NCBI RefSeq assembly: GCF_020360975.1 | Contig: NW_025408681.1 | Coordinates: 248,001 to 312,000, forward strand | Source: Hirsutella rhossiliensis | Taxonomy: Eukaryota; Ascomycota; Sordariomycetes; Hypocreales; Ophiocordycipitaceae | DNA length: 64,000 bases | Reading direction: 5' to 3' | In this document: positions 10,823-21,196 of the stretch, one piece after another | How positions within the stretch are numbered: the stretch's first letter is position 1 | Layout of the letters: the number at the start of each line of letters is the position of its first letter | Translations under genes and position numbers: made by a program | The notes under the pieces: model-generated | Told to the model about the DNA's origin: nothing | The model's database searches: none | The model's input: only the letters and a program-made list of their open reading frames with translations

Positions 10823-12047
10823 CGATATTTAGCTGGAGGGTCGACATCGTGAGGACATGGCAGATGCAGTCAGCGTGGAAGTGTAAAGGAGGGGGGGTTA
10901 CGTAGAGTAGAGGTAGGCATCCCATAAGGCAGGTTTTCTTGCCGGTCGAAAGAGGGTTCGCGGCTAGGGTAGGGGAGACTTGACAGTGGTCAATGAATGC
11001 TCCCTTTTAATAGGTGATAGATCGGAAGCGGTGGTATGCAGGAATCAGCTGGGAAAGATTTCGGAAGAGCCTCGACCATTTGGCCCGATGATCGTGAGTG
11101 ACGTCGGCAGCTGAGGGTTAGAAGTTGAGCAGGGCAATAGTCATGTTGCAGGAAGTTGGAGGTCGGCGAATGGTAGGTATTGAGCGTGAGTCCGCAGAAG
11201 AAAATGAAAGTTTAGTTGTATCCTTCGGTGTCATCGTTCCATAGAGTAGATGGTAGCGGCGAATTGGATTGAAGGAAGGAAAGAGATTATGGTAGTATTG
11301 CAGGAATCCTTCTTGGAAGGTCGTCGGTAGTTGGATGGGTATTGCATGCGGCTGAGCGAGAGCCGTGTCGAGTCTACTATTGGGACACGGTGAAGTTGGA
11401 TGTCTGGGGTCGATCTAGGAGGAGGAATCTGGCCAGCTTCTTGGCATTGATGGCCTTGATCGGCACGACGGTCTGGTCTAGATGGACCTTGATACTGCGA
11501 GTGTGTCACACGCTGAGGCGGACTCGCAGATACTGTTTGAGAACTGATGAGCAAGGTGGGGAAGATGGTGTTCGAAGGGCTGGGGAGTATGCTTTAGAGT
11601 GTGGGGCAGGCGGTTGGCACCGATGTTTGTATATGTGCTGGAGGTCCGTGTTGGAGGGAAAAGGAACTGTGCGATGGTGTTCTTCTCAGCACGGCGGTTG
11701 TCGGGGATCCATTGGAGCGGGCTGGAGAGAGCGCGGCGACGGAAGGGCGGCTTTTGACAAAGTTGGGCTGACAAGTTGTATGCGCAGGCTGGCCGAGACC
11801 GGGAGTACGGACACATGTAGGCAGGGTGATGGGGCAACATGGAGGATTATTGTTGCATTGCGCGTACGGCAGGGAAGCACTATAGAGAAAGAAATGCCAT
11901 GGCAATAAGGGAAGTGATCTAGGAAGTTTCCCACTCGGAAGAAGTAGCGTCGTCGGCAAGCGAGATCATCTAAGAAGAGGAGCTCCGGAGCCGAAGCTTT
12001 ATAGCATATCGTCCGTTTACAGTACTCGACATCGAGGTGGCAGCAGC
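10823..12047. other. divergent intergenic region of Helitron copy 1
   Basis: This 1.2 kb region separates the minus-strand Helitron gene from the plus-strand Rep fragment and may hold both promoters. Frames at 11231-11908 and 11478-12237 cross it on both strands but show no domain and no match in the other Helitron copy, so none was called. Confidence 0.4.
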
Positions 12048-12654
12048 ATGGCGGATAGTCCTGCAGCGAAGCTAAGTGAGGCGGTTGCTCACGTCGGGGC
12101 CGGTAGTCAGATTCCGAGGCCCCTGTCGCGCAGAGAACATGGAGGCTCGGGGGCTGTGGACCCCTATCGTCCGGAGCAGGGCGATGCAGCGGCGGCTGGC
12201 GATGTGCCGGGAGTTCGTTCGAAAAAGGGAGCGACACTTCGACCTATCCGGCCCAAGGAGCCGGTATTCGAAAACCCAAGACGAAGCGAGCAATTAGCAG
12301 CATCGATTGCATGGGGTTTGCCCAAGCGCCATCGGGGACGGAGTTGGCGGGTAAAGGGAGTACCAGATCGGGGTATGGACGATGGCGCGGCAGGGCTAGC
12401 GGACGCTGAGCCGAGCGGACAGAGGCAGCCCAGGAGGCGGGAGAAGAGAGCCCGTCTTCGTAGCCGGGACGAGCGCCCGACAAAACAGGTTCGAAGTGGA
12501 ATCGGAAGGCAGAGGAGACGGGAGCTGCAGGCCGAGGACCTGGCGAGTGTGCTGGGCTTTTTGGAGGAAGACTTTGCCATAAAGGAGAGATTGTCTAACG
12601 ATCAGACGTGGTGTACGCCAATATCGCTCGAGAGGAAGGTGTCGACGGTGCGAG
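12048..12654 (+). pseudogene. Helitron Rep-helicase, N-terminal fragment (copy 1)
   Basis: The frame encodes an Arg/Pro-rich N-terminus and then RRRELQAEDLASVLGFLEED and DQTWCTPISLERKVSTVR, which match copy 2 at about 26210-26365. The homology stops at about 12654, where a pogo transposase begins. The rest of this Rep-helicase is not adjacent; a C-terminal piece of a like element lies at 19740-20218, with the centre missing. The frame itself is open for 12048-12704, but its last residues come from the inserted sequence. Confidence 0.75.
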
Positions 12655-13890
12655 ACTTTTATTGCAGAAGCAATTATAGAACTGCAATCCCAAGATCGCC
12701 CTAAATATGCAGAGACCGCGAGGAAATACAATATCGACAAATCCACGCTGTGGTGCCGCTTCAAAGGCAAAACAGCCTCAAATCACGACGCGAACTCTTA
12801 CTCGCGACAGAAACTCACCAGCGCGCAGGAGGAGATTCTTATTGGGCACGTCAATAAGCTGACCGACCGTGGTATCCCGCCTACCCTCAGATGTTGAAGA
12901 ATATCGCCGAGGAAATCGCAGGGACAGAGCTTGGTGTCAACTGGGTGAGCCGCTTCCGCAAGCGACACCATGACCGTCTTTCGAGCTTGTATTTGCGCAC
13001 CATAGATCATCAGCGGAAGGCTGTTGATAATTCCAGGCATTTCCAAAACTTCTTCAATTTAGTAAGACTGCTTTTTATTGCCATTTCAAGGGGTATACTG
13101 CCGACAATACTCGGTCAAATGCCGTAAAGTCGCCATTTCTGACCGAATCCAACTAGCTCCGCGAAAAGATCGAAAAGTACAACATCAGTCCCTCAAATGT
13201 TTATAATTTTGACGAGAAGGGATTCCAAATTGGTCTCTCTCGCTCCGCCAAGCGAGTTGCCCCCCGAGAAACCCTCAGGCGCGGAAAACTGGTCGGGGCA
13301 AGCCAAGACGGGAACCGGGAGTTCATCACGCTGATCGCTGCCATATGTGCAGATTATTCGTTCCTGCCACCGGCCCTCATTTACAAAGGGGAGTCAAAAG
13401 ACTTCCAAGATACTTGGCTTGAGGATTTTGACCATTCCAGCGAAGTAGCCTTCTTCGGCAGTACGGAAAACGGCTGGAGTTGTGACGCACTGGGTTTACA
13501 CTGGCTTCAGCGCATATTTGACTGCCATACGAAGCAAAGGCTGGTCGTGCCTACCGTCTCTTAATTTTAGACGGTCACAATAGTCACATTAACCTGAAAT
13601 TCATTGACTATGCCGATCGGAATCGAATTCTCATTGCTGTGTTGCCATCGCACTCAACTCATCGGCTTCAACCACTCGATGTTGGCCTGTTTTCCGCACT
13701 CTCCACCTATTATGCTCAAGGTTCCGACCAGCTGATGTCCATTGGATGGGGGTTAATTCGCCTTAACAAACGGAACTTTTGGCCACTCTTTCGTGATGCG
13801 TGGAACCAGGCATTTACGGCCAAAAATATCGAGGCTGGTTGGCGGGCCACAGGAATCCATCCACTCAACCCCGGCAAAGTATGGCTCTAG
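12655..13890 (+). pseudogene. pogo-family transposase, frameshifted, one intron
   Basis: The reading frame starts with a helix-turn-helix-like segment (DRPKYAETARKYNIDKSTLW), passes a CENP-B-type DNA-binding part, then the DDE core: NVYNFDEKGF (first Asp), ILDGHNSHINLKF (second Asp) and PSHSTHRLQPLDVGLF (third Asp). A likely intron of 95 bp lies at 13062-13156 (GTAAGA...AACTAG). At least two frameshifts are seen, near 12885-12895 and 13555-13565, so it cannot encode an active protein. It interrupts the Helitron Rep fragment; terminal inverted repeats were not identified. It belongs to a different pogo subgroup from those at 15555 and 38122. Confidence 0.8.
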
Positions 13891-14465
13891 TTAATGGGCC
13901 CTTGGTTTTCCTTATTGGGCCCTTGAAGTGTGGCTGAGACTGTGGCGGACTGTCAACCCTACTTTGCGGCTTTGCCTGCGCGCGCGCCGGTGCACACATT
14001 TGCCGGCGTCATAGGCCCGACAGCATGACTGCATTTCACGTAGAGCCTTTGAACGTAGGGTGCTTAATGGAATGTAAATGAGGAGGCAATTGAACAGGTT
14101 CGTGGAGCATACGCACCAGGCTACGTCGCTACAACAATACAGTCCCTAATTAGGCTCTCGCTCCATAATGCGGCTACGGCGCTCTCTGCATCGTCAGATG
14201 CCTCATCCATTGCGTCTTCGAGCTCAGCGTCAACATCACCCTCGTCATCCACCCAAGCTGGTATCTCTTCAAGTTCAACGTCGTCAGGATCGTCTTCGAG
14301 GGCCGTAATCGATCGATATGATGCACGAGGCATCTCGGTCCCGGGTTCGTATGTATCTGGCTTGCTTGAAGGTCAGTTTCTCCAAGTGTTCAGCGTCCTA
14401 CCTTCAGCGACTGAAGCGCGGTCTGCCAAGTTGAAGGCTGTTGTGTTAGTATGATTATCCCTTGA
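13891..14465. other. stretch without a recognised gene; ends in a short inverted duplicate
   Basis: An acidic frame on the minus strand (14121-14333) resembles no family. At about 14358-14430 lies a segment (ttctccaagtgttcagcgtc as its core) that is an inverted near-copy of about 15272-15338, the start of the LINE fragment. Confidence 0.45.
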
Positions 14466-15329
14466 TCAGTACATGGTCCCTCGTCGGTCCATACTGAAGC
14501 GTTTCGTTGCCAATGCGAACTGTATTGTCGCCCGTACAGCCCCCATATCGGGCTGCCACTTGTTATCGTCTGACTCTGCCTTGCCTCCTAGGAAGAAAGA
14601 CAGGTTTCCCATCTTTCCGCGAGCATATCGAAGCATGATTTCTCGTTGTACCGTCCATCTTCTGCATCGAAAGAGGAAATGTTCCACCGTTTCCGCCGAC
14701 TGTCCGCAGGTGCACTCATCCGATTCCACTGCCCCGATTTTGCAAAGGTAGCCATTCAGTCGTGATTTGCCAGTTCGAAGTTGTACCAACACTTCAGATT
14801 CCTTTCTAGTTAGCTCGTCGTACATCTTGCGGGTGTGCTTGCCCGGCAATGCTTTATCGATGCGCTTTGAGTGCTTTCCAACCCTTTCTGGGATCTGACG
14901 AACGCGAGTGTGTTCGTTGAGCAGCAGTCGTAACGTCGTTGCTCTTGCCTGAAACGTTGCTGGTTCAGCGGTGCATTCATCTCGCGTCGCTCTTTTCGCC
15001 TGCATTTTGGCCAGTGGCCCAAGGGTGAACTCCTCATTCTTTGCAGGCACCCAACGAAGTCTGACTCTGCAGCCTCTTTTCGCAAGATACTCAACAGATC
15101 CGTATATCGCCCGTATCGTGCACTGACCAGACTGCTGCCGCGGTCGCCCGATGACTTGCAGGACAGAGCGGTTGCTTGTCACAACTGTGAGCTGTCGGTC
15201 ATGAAGGCCTAGAGGTACACACCTCAGGGCCATGGCGATTGCCTCGAGTCCTGCTGTTTCGGATTTCGACAGACCGCGCTTCAGCTGCTGAAGGTAGGAC
15301 GCTGAACACTTGGAGAAATTGGCCTTCAA
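14466..15329 (-). pseudogene. non-LTR retrotransposon (Tad/I-like), 3' fragment with RNase H
   Basis: The 287-residue frame has an RNase H domain remnant (SKSETAGLEAIAMALR, with E-A-x-A as in helix 1 of RNase H; LRWVPAKNEE; the expected late Asp/His region is altered) followed by a zinc-binding region CTCGQSAETVEHFLFRC near residues 205-222. That order is typical of the end of ORF2 in fungal Tad-like LINEs. The endonuclease and reverse transcriptase are missing, as in 5'-truncated insertions. It stops at 14466, close to the expected 3' end of the element. Confidence 0.75.
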
Positions 15330-15554
15330 GCAGGCCTGTCACGGAGAGAGTAGCGGCGAGGTTGGTGTAGCGTATGCTGACCCGTGGGGCTTAAGGTGTT
15401 ACGCATTAATATATTGAAATGTCAGTAGCTTTTACGTCTAGGCCCTATAGGAGAAATCCTCCGGGTGAAATACACATACATACATACATACAAGATGGTG
15501 CTCACCACCAAAATACCCACACCACCACAATACCCAGAATTTCGACCCTTCGAC
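15330..15554. other. spacer with a short (acat)n microsatellite
   Basis: A run of catac/cata repeats lies at about 15473-15491. The spacer separates the LINE fragment from the 3' end of the minus-strand pogo transposase. No gene is seen. Confidence 0.5.
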
Positions 15555-17080
15555 CTAGAATCGCTTCAACCACCGCCTACCACGCTTGGAATCGCACACC
15601 TCTGCTCTCCCCAGCCTTCCAGAAGCCCTCCACTTCCGCGACTCTTTTGCTGCCTCCTCAAACCATCTCTTGCGTGCATTGTGCGCTCTTTTCTCCGCCC
15701 CTTCCACTACCTTCCTCGCCTTAGCAGCCTGGTCTTCTTCCCTTTGCTGCACCATTTCCCGCCCTTGAGCTACTGACAATGCTCCTCCCGATCGCAATTG
15801 CATATTCTTCATACTCTTACGCTGTTGTTGTATGCGCTCCGCCATTTTGGTCCGTCTCAAGTCTCTCTTAGTCTGCACGAGCTCCGTGGCCAGAGACAGC
15901 GATCCTCGAATAAATCGACCGAGATCGTAAGAAAAGTTGAGATCCAGGCCTTCGTTCTCGTCAAGCGCAGTCTCCAAGCTCTCAGCCACCTTGTTTATTT
16001 GCCGTAGCGTCAATGGTGTTTCGAACGGAGAAGATCGTGGCCCTGAATGGGGAGGTGTGGGTGTGGGTGTTCTCTTGGCTTGACGAGTTTCCAACGCCTG
16101 AAGCACCACCTGGGGATCAAATGGCCAGATTCCAGTCTTTCGGAACGCGGAGCGTATAGTACTTTCTTTGAAGGCTTGTGCTCGCACTTGCTGGATGCAG
16201 GAGAGAAACTCGAGTTTGGATATGTTGATGAGGCCATCTCGAACCATGACATCCAAGGCCTTGGCGTGATAGTGCTTCAGAGGCTGGAATACCACAACAT
16301 CCAAAGGTTGAAGTACGTGCGTAAGGTTCGGCGGCATACCAAAAGGAATGATACCATGGTCGTCGCAGTACTGGATGAATTGCCTCGTGTGGTGAGAGCC
16401 ATGGCCATCGAGAATGAGCAGACGCTTTGAGCTTCGTGAGCTCTTTGCTGAGTGCTTGTCGAAATGCTGGAGCCATTCCAAGCTTATCACGTCATTCGAG
16501 TAGCCAGTGGGCGTAGGTCGAATAACCGTCTCGGGATCGGGCTCGGATATTTCATACCACGAGGCCATGTGCATCTGGCCGGAGAGAATCAAGAAAGCCG
16601 GGATGACGAGTCCATTGGCGGATATAGCCTCAATCGCAGTGGCCGACTCCCGATTTTCAGGGATACCAAAATAATGAGCTCTCAGCCGTTTCGTTACAAT
16701 CAGTTGGTCTTTGCCCACCCCAATGCGAAAGCTAGTCTCGTCCATGTTCCAGATGTCCTCAGGAGGTATACCATTCCCTTGGATGACCTGTCGGAGACAC
16801 TCAAAGTACTGGCTGACTCGTGTAAGGTCTTCAGAAGCTTGGCGCTCTGCATGAAGCCTCTTTTGGCGCCTTTTGGAATAGCCGTGACGCTTGAGAAAGC
16901 GAGAAGTCCAGTTGGGTCCGACAGGTGGGGAATCGGTCTGGCCAGACCGCTCACGCAAAATGTGATTTGCTGCATCAGTCACGAAGTTCACGCGGACTGC
17001 GAGGTTGATGCGGTCGAGACGATCGATGTAGCGACACAGAGCCTTCTCTTCTGGCTGCGAAAGCCTCGTGTTCCTGGCTC
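15555..17080 (-). pseudogene. pogo/Fot1-like transposase, DDD core intact, N-terminus missing
   Basis: Homology to the transposase at 38122 begins near 17075 (NTRLSQPEEKAL, YIDRLDRINLAVR), although the first Met is at 16991. The frame then carries the CENP-B-type DNA-binding segment, IWNMDETSFRIG (first Asp), LLILDGHGSHHT (second Asp), PPNLTHVLQPLDVVVF (third Asp) and a basic coiled C-terminus. The core is open for 478 residues without a frameshift. The N-terminal helix-turn-helix is replaced by a copia gag fragment at about 17080, so this copy is chimeric and probably immobile. Family proteins are usually about 500-550 residues. Confidence 0.8.
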
Positions 17081-17902
17081 GCTGGCCAAGTTTAGGAGAT
17101 CGGCCCTGAAGACGACTGGATCGAAGGTAGTAACCGCAGTCAGGAAATCGCTGATCCCGGCATGCCCTTGAAGCTCGGGGATCTTGCGTCTCTCCCCTTC
17201 AAGCCTGGCCTTGTTCCACGCGACGAGCCAGTCTTCTGGTTTCACCCTTTTGGTTTGACCGAGGACTTGGCGGTATTTCAAACGCGCCTCGTCAAATTGC
17301 TCTGTGTCGGTGGGTGCAAGGCTCGACTTTAGCTCGCGGACGATGGTGCGGAGGTTCGACTTGGACGAGGTATTGCCGAGGTAGGTCTTGTCAACAGTTG
17401 ATCGGACCCAAGCGGCAAGGTCAGTGTAGGCACGTTGATGGTTCGAGTATGTCACCATCTTGACCTTGTATTCCGCCTGGAGACGAGCGATCCGATTCCA
17501 TTGTGCATCGGTCAGGTCTTCGGCCAGTTCGGGGCGCGGTCCAGCAGTACCAGGATTTACACGGAATGCTTGCGTCCAAGTGGCAGTTGCATCCCTGAGG
17601 TGTTTTGCGAGCAGTTGCTCAGAAGTCATGGGCTCCTGCAGCTCGACCAGGCCTGGTCCTTCCTGATCGATGTCGACATGCTTGAGGATCTTGGAGGTCT
17701 CGGCCCTAGCGACGAAGTCTTCGTACCAGTCGGCCCAGTCGGACGGTTTGCAGAGGATCACTTCGGACTTGGCGGCCACCCTGTTTGGTGACCAATTGGT
17801 GACTCTGGCTCCAATGGCGGCTTCGTGCTTGATGCTGAGAATCTGCTGTGATGTGATTGAAAGTGTGCCGCAAAAGTGGTTGATCTCATGCGGCGGTCGC
17901 AA
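17080..17902 (-). pseudogene. copia gag fragment fused to a pogo transposase
   Basis: On the minus strand the frame opens at 17902 with a copia-type gag: WADWYEDFVARAETSKI, a long helical central part, and RVKPEDWLVAWNKARLEG. Gag similarity ends at VFRADLLNLASE, near 17085; the frame then runs on into pogo sequence and stops at 16988. Protease and later domains are absent. The element is related to, but clearly different from, the copia copy at 236-2035. Confidence 0.7.
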
Positions 17903-17931
17903 TCAGTTATGATGAGCGCCTGAGCGTCTAC

Positions 17932-17942
17932 CGGGCTCATAA
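17932..17942 (-). promoter_or_regulatory. copia primer-binding site, second copy
   Basis: The minus strand reads TTATGAGCCCGG, complementary to the initiator tRNA-Met anticodon arm, about 30-60 bp before the gag start, as in the copy at 2215-2230. It marks the 3' limit of the lost 5' LTR. Confidence 0.55.
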
Positions 17943-17949
17943 CTGTCAC

Positions 17950-18993
17950 GTAATTGGCGTCACATCAGGGAGGTTTCCACAACGATCAAGAAGAGTGCAC
18001 GACGAAGAGGGAAATTGACTGATGACAATAATCTGGGAATTATCTAAAGAACAAAGGGGAAGGAACGAATGCACGCATGATTTGCGATGTTTTTATGTTC
18101 ACCGTGCACGGACATCTGCGATAGTTGCCACAACAACTATCGCGTAGCCGTTGGACGTGACAGGATGCTGTAGGTAGTTACATCTGTCGCGCAAACGCAA
18201 GGCCCTGGTCGGACGGGGCAGGCATGCAAGCGAGAGCCAGATGCAAGTAGGGACTGTTCGGCAATTGCCTCGACAATCTCGACACGGGCTTCGAGACGAG
18301 AGAAGAAGAGGGAAAGGGCAGAGCCGTGAGGTGACGTCTTTGTACGAGGCGAGATGCCGAGGCGGTCTGGACTCTGGAGACTGCCGGTGGTAGCGAGGGG
18401 TGTGGTGGTGGTGGAGGGTACATGCCTAGGTAGGTAGTAGAGGGTGCAGGGGCAGCGGGCAGCTGGCAGAGAGAGGGAGCTGAGAAATGACGACGATGAC
18501 GACGACAGCGTGTGTGCGTACTCGGCGGAGGTGCATGGTCTCTGCATGAACATGTAGTCTGATGATGGGTGGAATGTGCAGCTATGGCTGTGTGTCCATG
18601 CGCATTGGCTCCTGCGCGGCTTTCTTGTGGCACCAACACGTATTAGATTGCCAGTATAGACGGCCATCCTTCGGGAAACTTTTAGTTAGACCATCGCAGG
18701 AGCAGTGCTACCAGAGCGGAGGCTGCTGGTGGCCATTCGTTTATGACCAACAATGTGGACGCCGCCCGTTCCTGCATACCCGGAGTGTAGGGCTGCATCC
18801 ACATTCGCTACTTGAGGGGCTAGAATCCGCGGACAGACTGGGCAGTGTTTCGACGCCACTGCGTAGTTGTAACTCACATGTATCGATTTCCTTAACGGGA
18901 TTAGTACCGTATAAGGGAGTCACATGTTGGTGCCTAGATGCACAATGCCGCAGCGCACCTGCATACACGAATCCGCCTTCTTGTCACTTCGTT
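17950..18993. other. stretch without a recognised gene
   Basis: Long overlapping minus-strand frames at 18137-18667 are Ser/His/Pro-rich low complexity and were not accepted as genes. The stretch contains (gac)n near 18490 and no recognisable transposon motif. Confidence 0.4.
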
Positions 18994-19040
18994 GTACTAG
19001 GGGGGCCGTAAAGTTGGCAACTTTACGGCCCCCCTAGTAC
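18994..19040. repeat. 47-nt perfect palindrome with 1-nt centre
   Basis: Two 23-nt arms, GTACTAGGGGGGCCGTAAAG plus TTG, and their exact reverse complement, flank a single G at 19017. Each arm looks like a terminal inverted repeat of a DNA transposon that begins after TA. The structure could be two transposon ends joined head to head. It would form a strong hairpin if transcribed. Confidence 0.9.
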
Positions 19041-19254
19041 TGTACACTCGTCCACTACTGTAGAGGAGAGTAGAATGTGGCGGAGCTACGGTCTGCATCT
19101 GCAAGGCCGCATGACTCACACCCATGCCGGCCAGGGAACAGTTGGAAGCAACATCCCACCCCTTCGTCCTATTGTGGCTGTTCTACCCCGGACGCATGTG
19201 GAGCTGTCGTGCAAAAGCCGTCAACCAACCTGCAGCAACACGTCCACAACCTTC

Positions 19255-19530
19255 CTCACATTGAGAACCAACAGCGATATTTGGAGCAACGCGGAACTGG
19301 ATGCCGATTTCGTCCGTTTGCCCGCCGCGCCAGGACAGCATCGCTGTTGGTGTGCATGTACCTAAAAGTAGAGTTCTTGAAATGCATCTCGAAGCGGACG
19401 CGGTCTGGCAAGGTGGATTCTGGCTCTTGGTCACTTTCTCACCAACGACTCGAGACCCCGCGTCGCCCGCCTTCATTTCCTTCCTCTTCTCATCTTCTGT
19501 TATACTTTACAGTACCCCGTCACTATCATC
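19255..19530 (+). repeat. dispersed non-coding repeat, copy 2
   Basis: This copy matches 8030-8300 through blocks such as gaaccaacagcgatatttgg, gcatgtacctaaaagtag, ctcttggtcactttctcacc and cgtcactatc. It lies about 210 bp before the Helitron helicase fragment. Confidence 0.6.
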
Positions 19531-19739
19531 TCTACATTGCCCCCATCCGCACAGCCGTCGGCGGGAGGCCAGGCGCCCGCACCCTTAGCTGGCCATTGAC
19601 ACGCTCATGTTATGATTGAATCAACGGCGTCTCAGCTCCTGACACAGCAAGTCATATGGACAATACTGTATGTGACGATTGAGCAATGATTGGACAGAAT
19701 GTCCCTCACTAATGAGCTGTTGCACTGTTGTGAAGCCAG

Positions 19740-20218
19740 AATCGCCCGCGGGTACGGTCACGGGCACCCGCCTCGGAGACGACCAGGGGCTTCCACTTCG
19801 TCGGGATGCCGGCCGGGACGATCCTGCTGACGCCCATCAGCGTCAAGATCACGGCGCAGCGGAAGCGGCCGTGGCAGCGCAACGACGTCAGCCGGAGGGG
19901 CCTGCCGTGCGCGGCGGCCTTCGCCTGCACAGACTATAAGGTGCAGGGCGGGACGCTGGAGCGCGTGGCGCTGGAGCTGCGGGGGGCGAGGATGACGACG
20001 GTCGAGGGGCGGGCGGTGCCGTCGCCGTGCGACCCGTACAGCCTGTACGTGCAGCTGTCGCGGTGCCCGACGCTCGACGGCATCATGCTCGTATCGGAGG
20101 TGCGGAGCGGGACCCAGTGGGGAACCGGGTGCCCGAGGAGATGACGGCAGCGCAGGCCCGGCTAGAGGAGCTTAGCAGGCAGACGACGCGGGAGGCGGCC
20201 GACTGGCTCAGCGGGTAA
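19740..20218 (+). pseudogene. Helitron helicase, C-terminal fragment
   Basis: The stretch encodes the last part of a Pif1-type Helitron helicase: MPAGTILLTPISVKITAQRK, then CTDYKVQGGTLERVALELRG (a helicase motif equivalent to T-x-H-K-x-Q-G) and CDPYSLYVQLSRCPTLDG. It is very similar to 31640-32050 in copy 2. A frameshift near 20105 breaks the last 35 residues. All upstream Rep and helicase motifs are missing, so this is a 3' remnant. Confidence 0.8.
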
Positions 20219-20589
20219 CGCGGGCGGCGTAGGCGTCTCGCTCGCAGCGGAGGAGATCCTGCCCTTAGGACGACTATCCTAGCACATAATCAGGGGGCGA
20301 AGATATCATCGGAGGTATGGGAAGGCGCAACGTAGGTAGATGGAAACAAGATCAAAAATCCGAAGAGTAGTTAACGGACATGGACGGGTGCGTGCCCAAT
20401 ATAGCCGAACCGCAAAAAGGCGGAGATTTACATTTTCGCACACATATACAGTACAGCCAAGAGGAAGAGAGACAGGCCAGCCGACTCTAGGCTAGCGGTA
20501 GCTACCGACGTAAAAGGAGTATAGGTCAAGGGCCAGGAGGACGGGCGAAGGGGGCGACGAGGACAAGTGCGATGTATTTTCAGACCAAT

Positions 20590-20775
20590 AAGAGGAGAGC
20601 AAGCCGACGAATCAGATGGCGGCAGCTGACGAATCAGAGGAAAGACACCGGCAACCGACGAATCAGAGGGCGGCAACCGACGAATCAGAGGGCGGCAGAC
20701 GACGAATCAGAGAAGAGGCGCCTGGCAACCGACGAATCAGAGGTTGGCAGCCGACGAATCAGAGGGCGGCGTTTG
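20590..20775 (+). repeat. tandem 20-bp type repeat in a Helitron tail
   Basis: The core gacgaatcagag recurs about seven times with gcggca/gcggc spacers. It lies in the 3' tail of the Helitron remnant; the tail of copy 2 has the related ccaatcagaggcgg. At 20817-20835 comes gccttgaggaacgaaag, the reverse complement of the repeat unit found at 32471-33066. Confidence 0.75.
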
Positions 20776-20839
20776 GGGGGGGAACAGGAGAAGGCTCGCC
20801 TCGGGCTCGCGCAAAGAGCCTTGAGGAACGAAAGTTTGT

Positions 20840-21196
20840 GGTTGAAATTTGAGGCTGAAAAGGGGGATTTATCTGTCTGTTTGATGTTTCAAGGTTTTGT
20901 GGTGGTTGCGGCATCACTGGCACGGAAAAAATCTTTCCCGCAGTAGCTTGCATCGCGCGACGGGTGATTGGGGGCGAAGAAGATCGGGCGCCAAGCTGTC
21001 AGTCATGTCATGCAGCAATACGTGTGAATAAAAAGCAAGGAGAAGATGAGAAGTGATGGAGGAAGAGGGGATAAAATAAGGCGTCGAGAATTCGGCCTTG
21101 AGTGGCCTACTTGCTGTTCTAGTGTTCTTCGCATCATATGCGTCAGTTAATCATAAAAAAAAACTACAGAGTATCTAAACATCTAGAACACAAATT
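20840..21196. other. spacer before the MYND gene
   Basis: No gene was seen. The last 80 bp are AT-rich with an A8 run at 21151-21160 region and a candidate promoter for the gene at 21197. Confidence 0.35.

Noticed and set aside
11231..12237. Several long frames in the divergent Helitron region
   Set aside because: No match in the second Helitron copy and no domain.
18137..18667. Two long overlapping minus-strand frames
   Set aside because: Low-complexity Ser/His/Pro composition, no domain, and both frames overlap; probably chance in GC-rich DNA.
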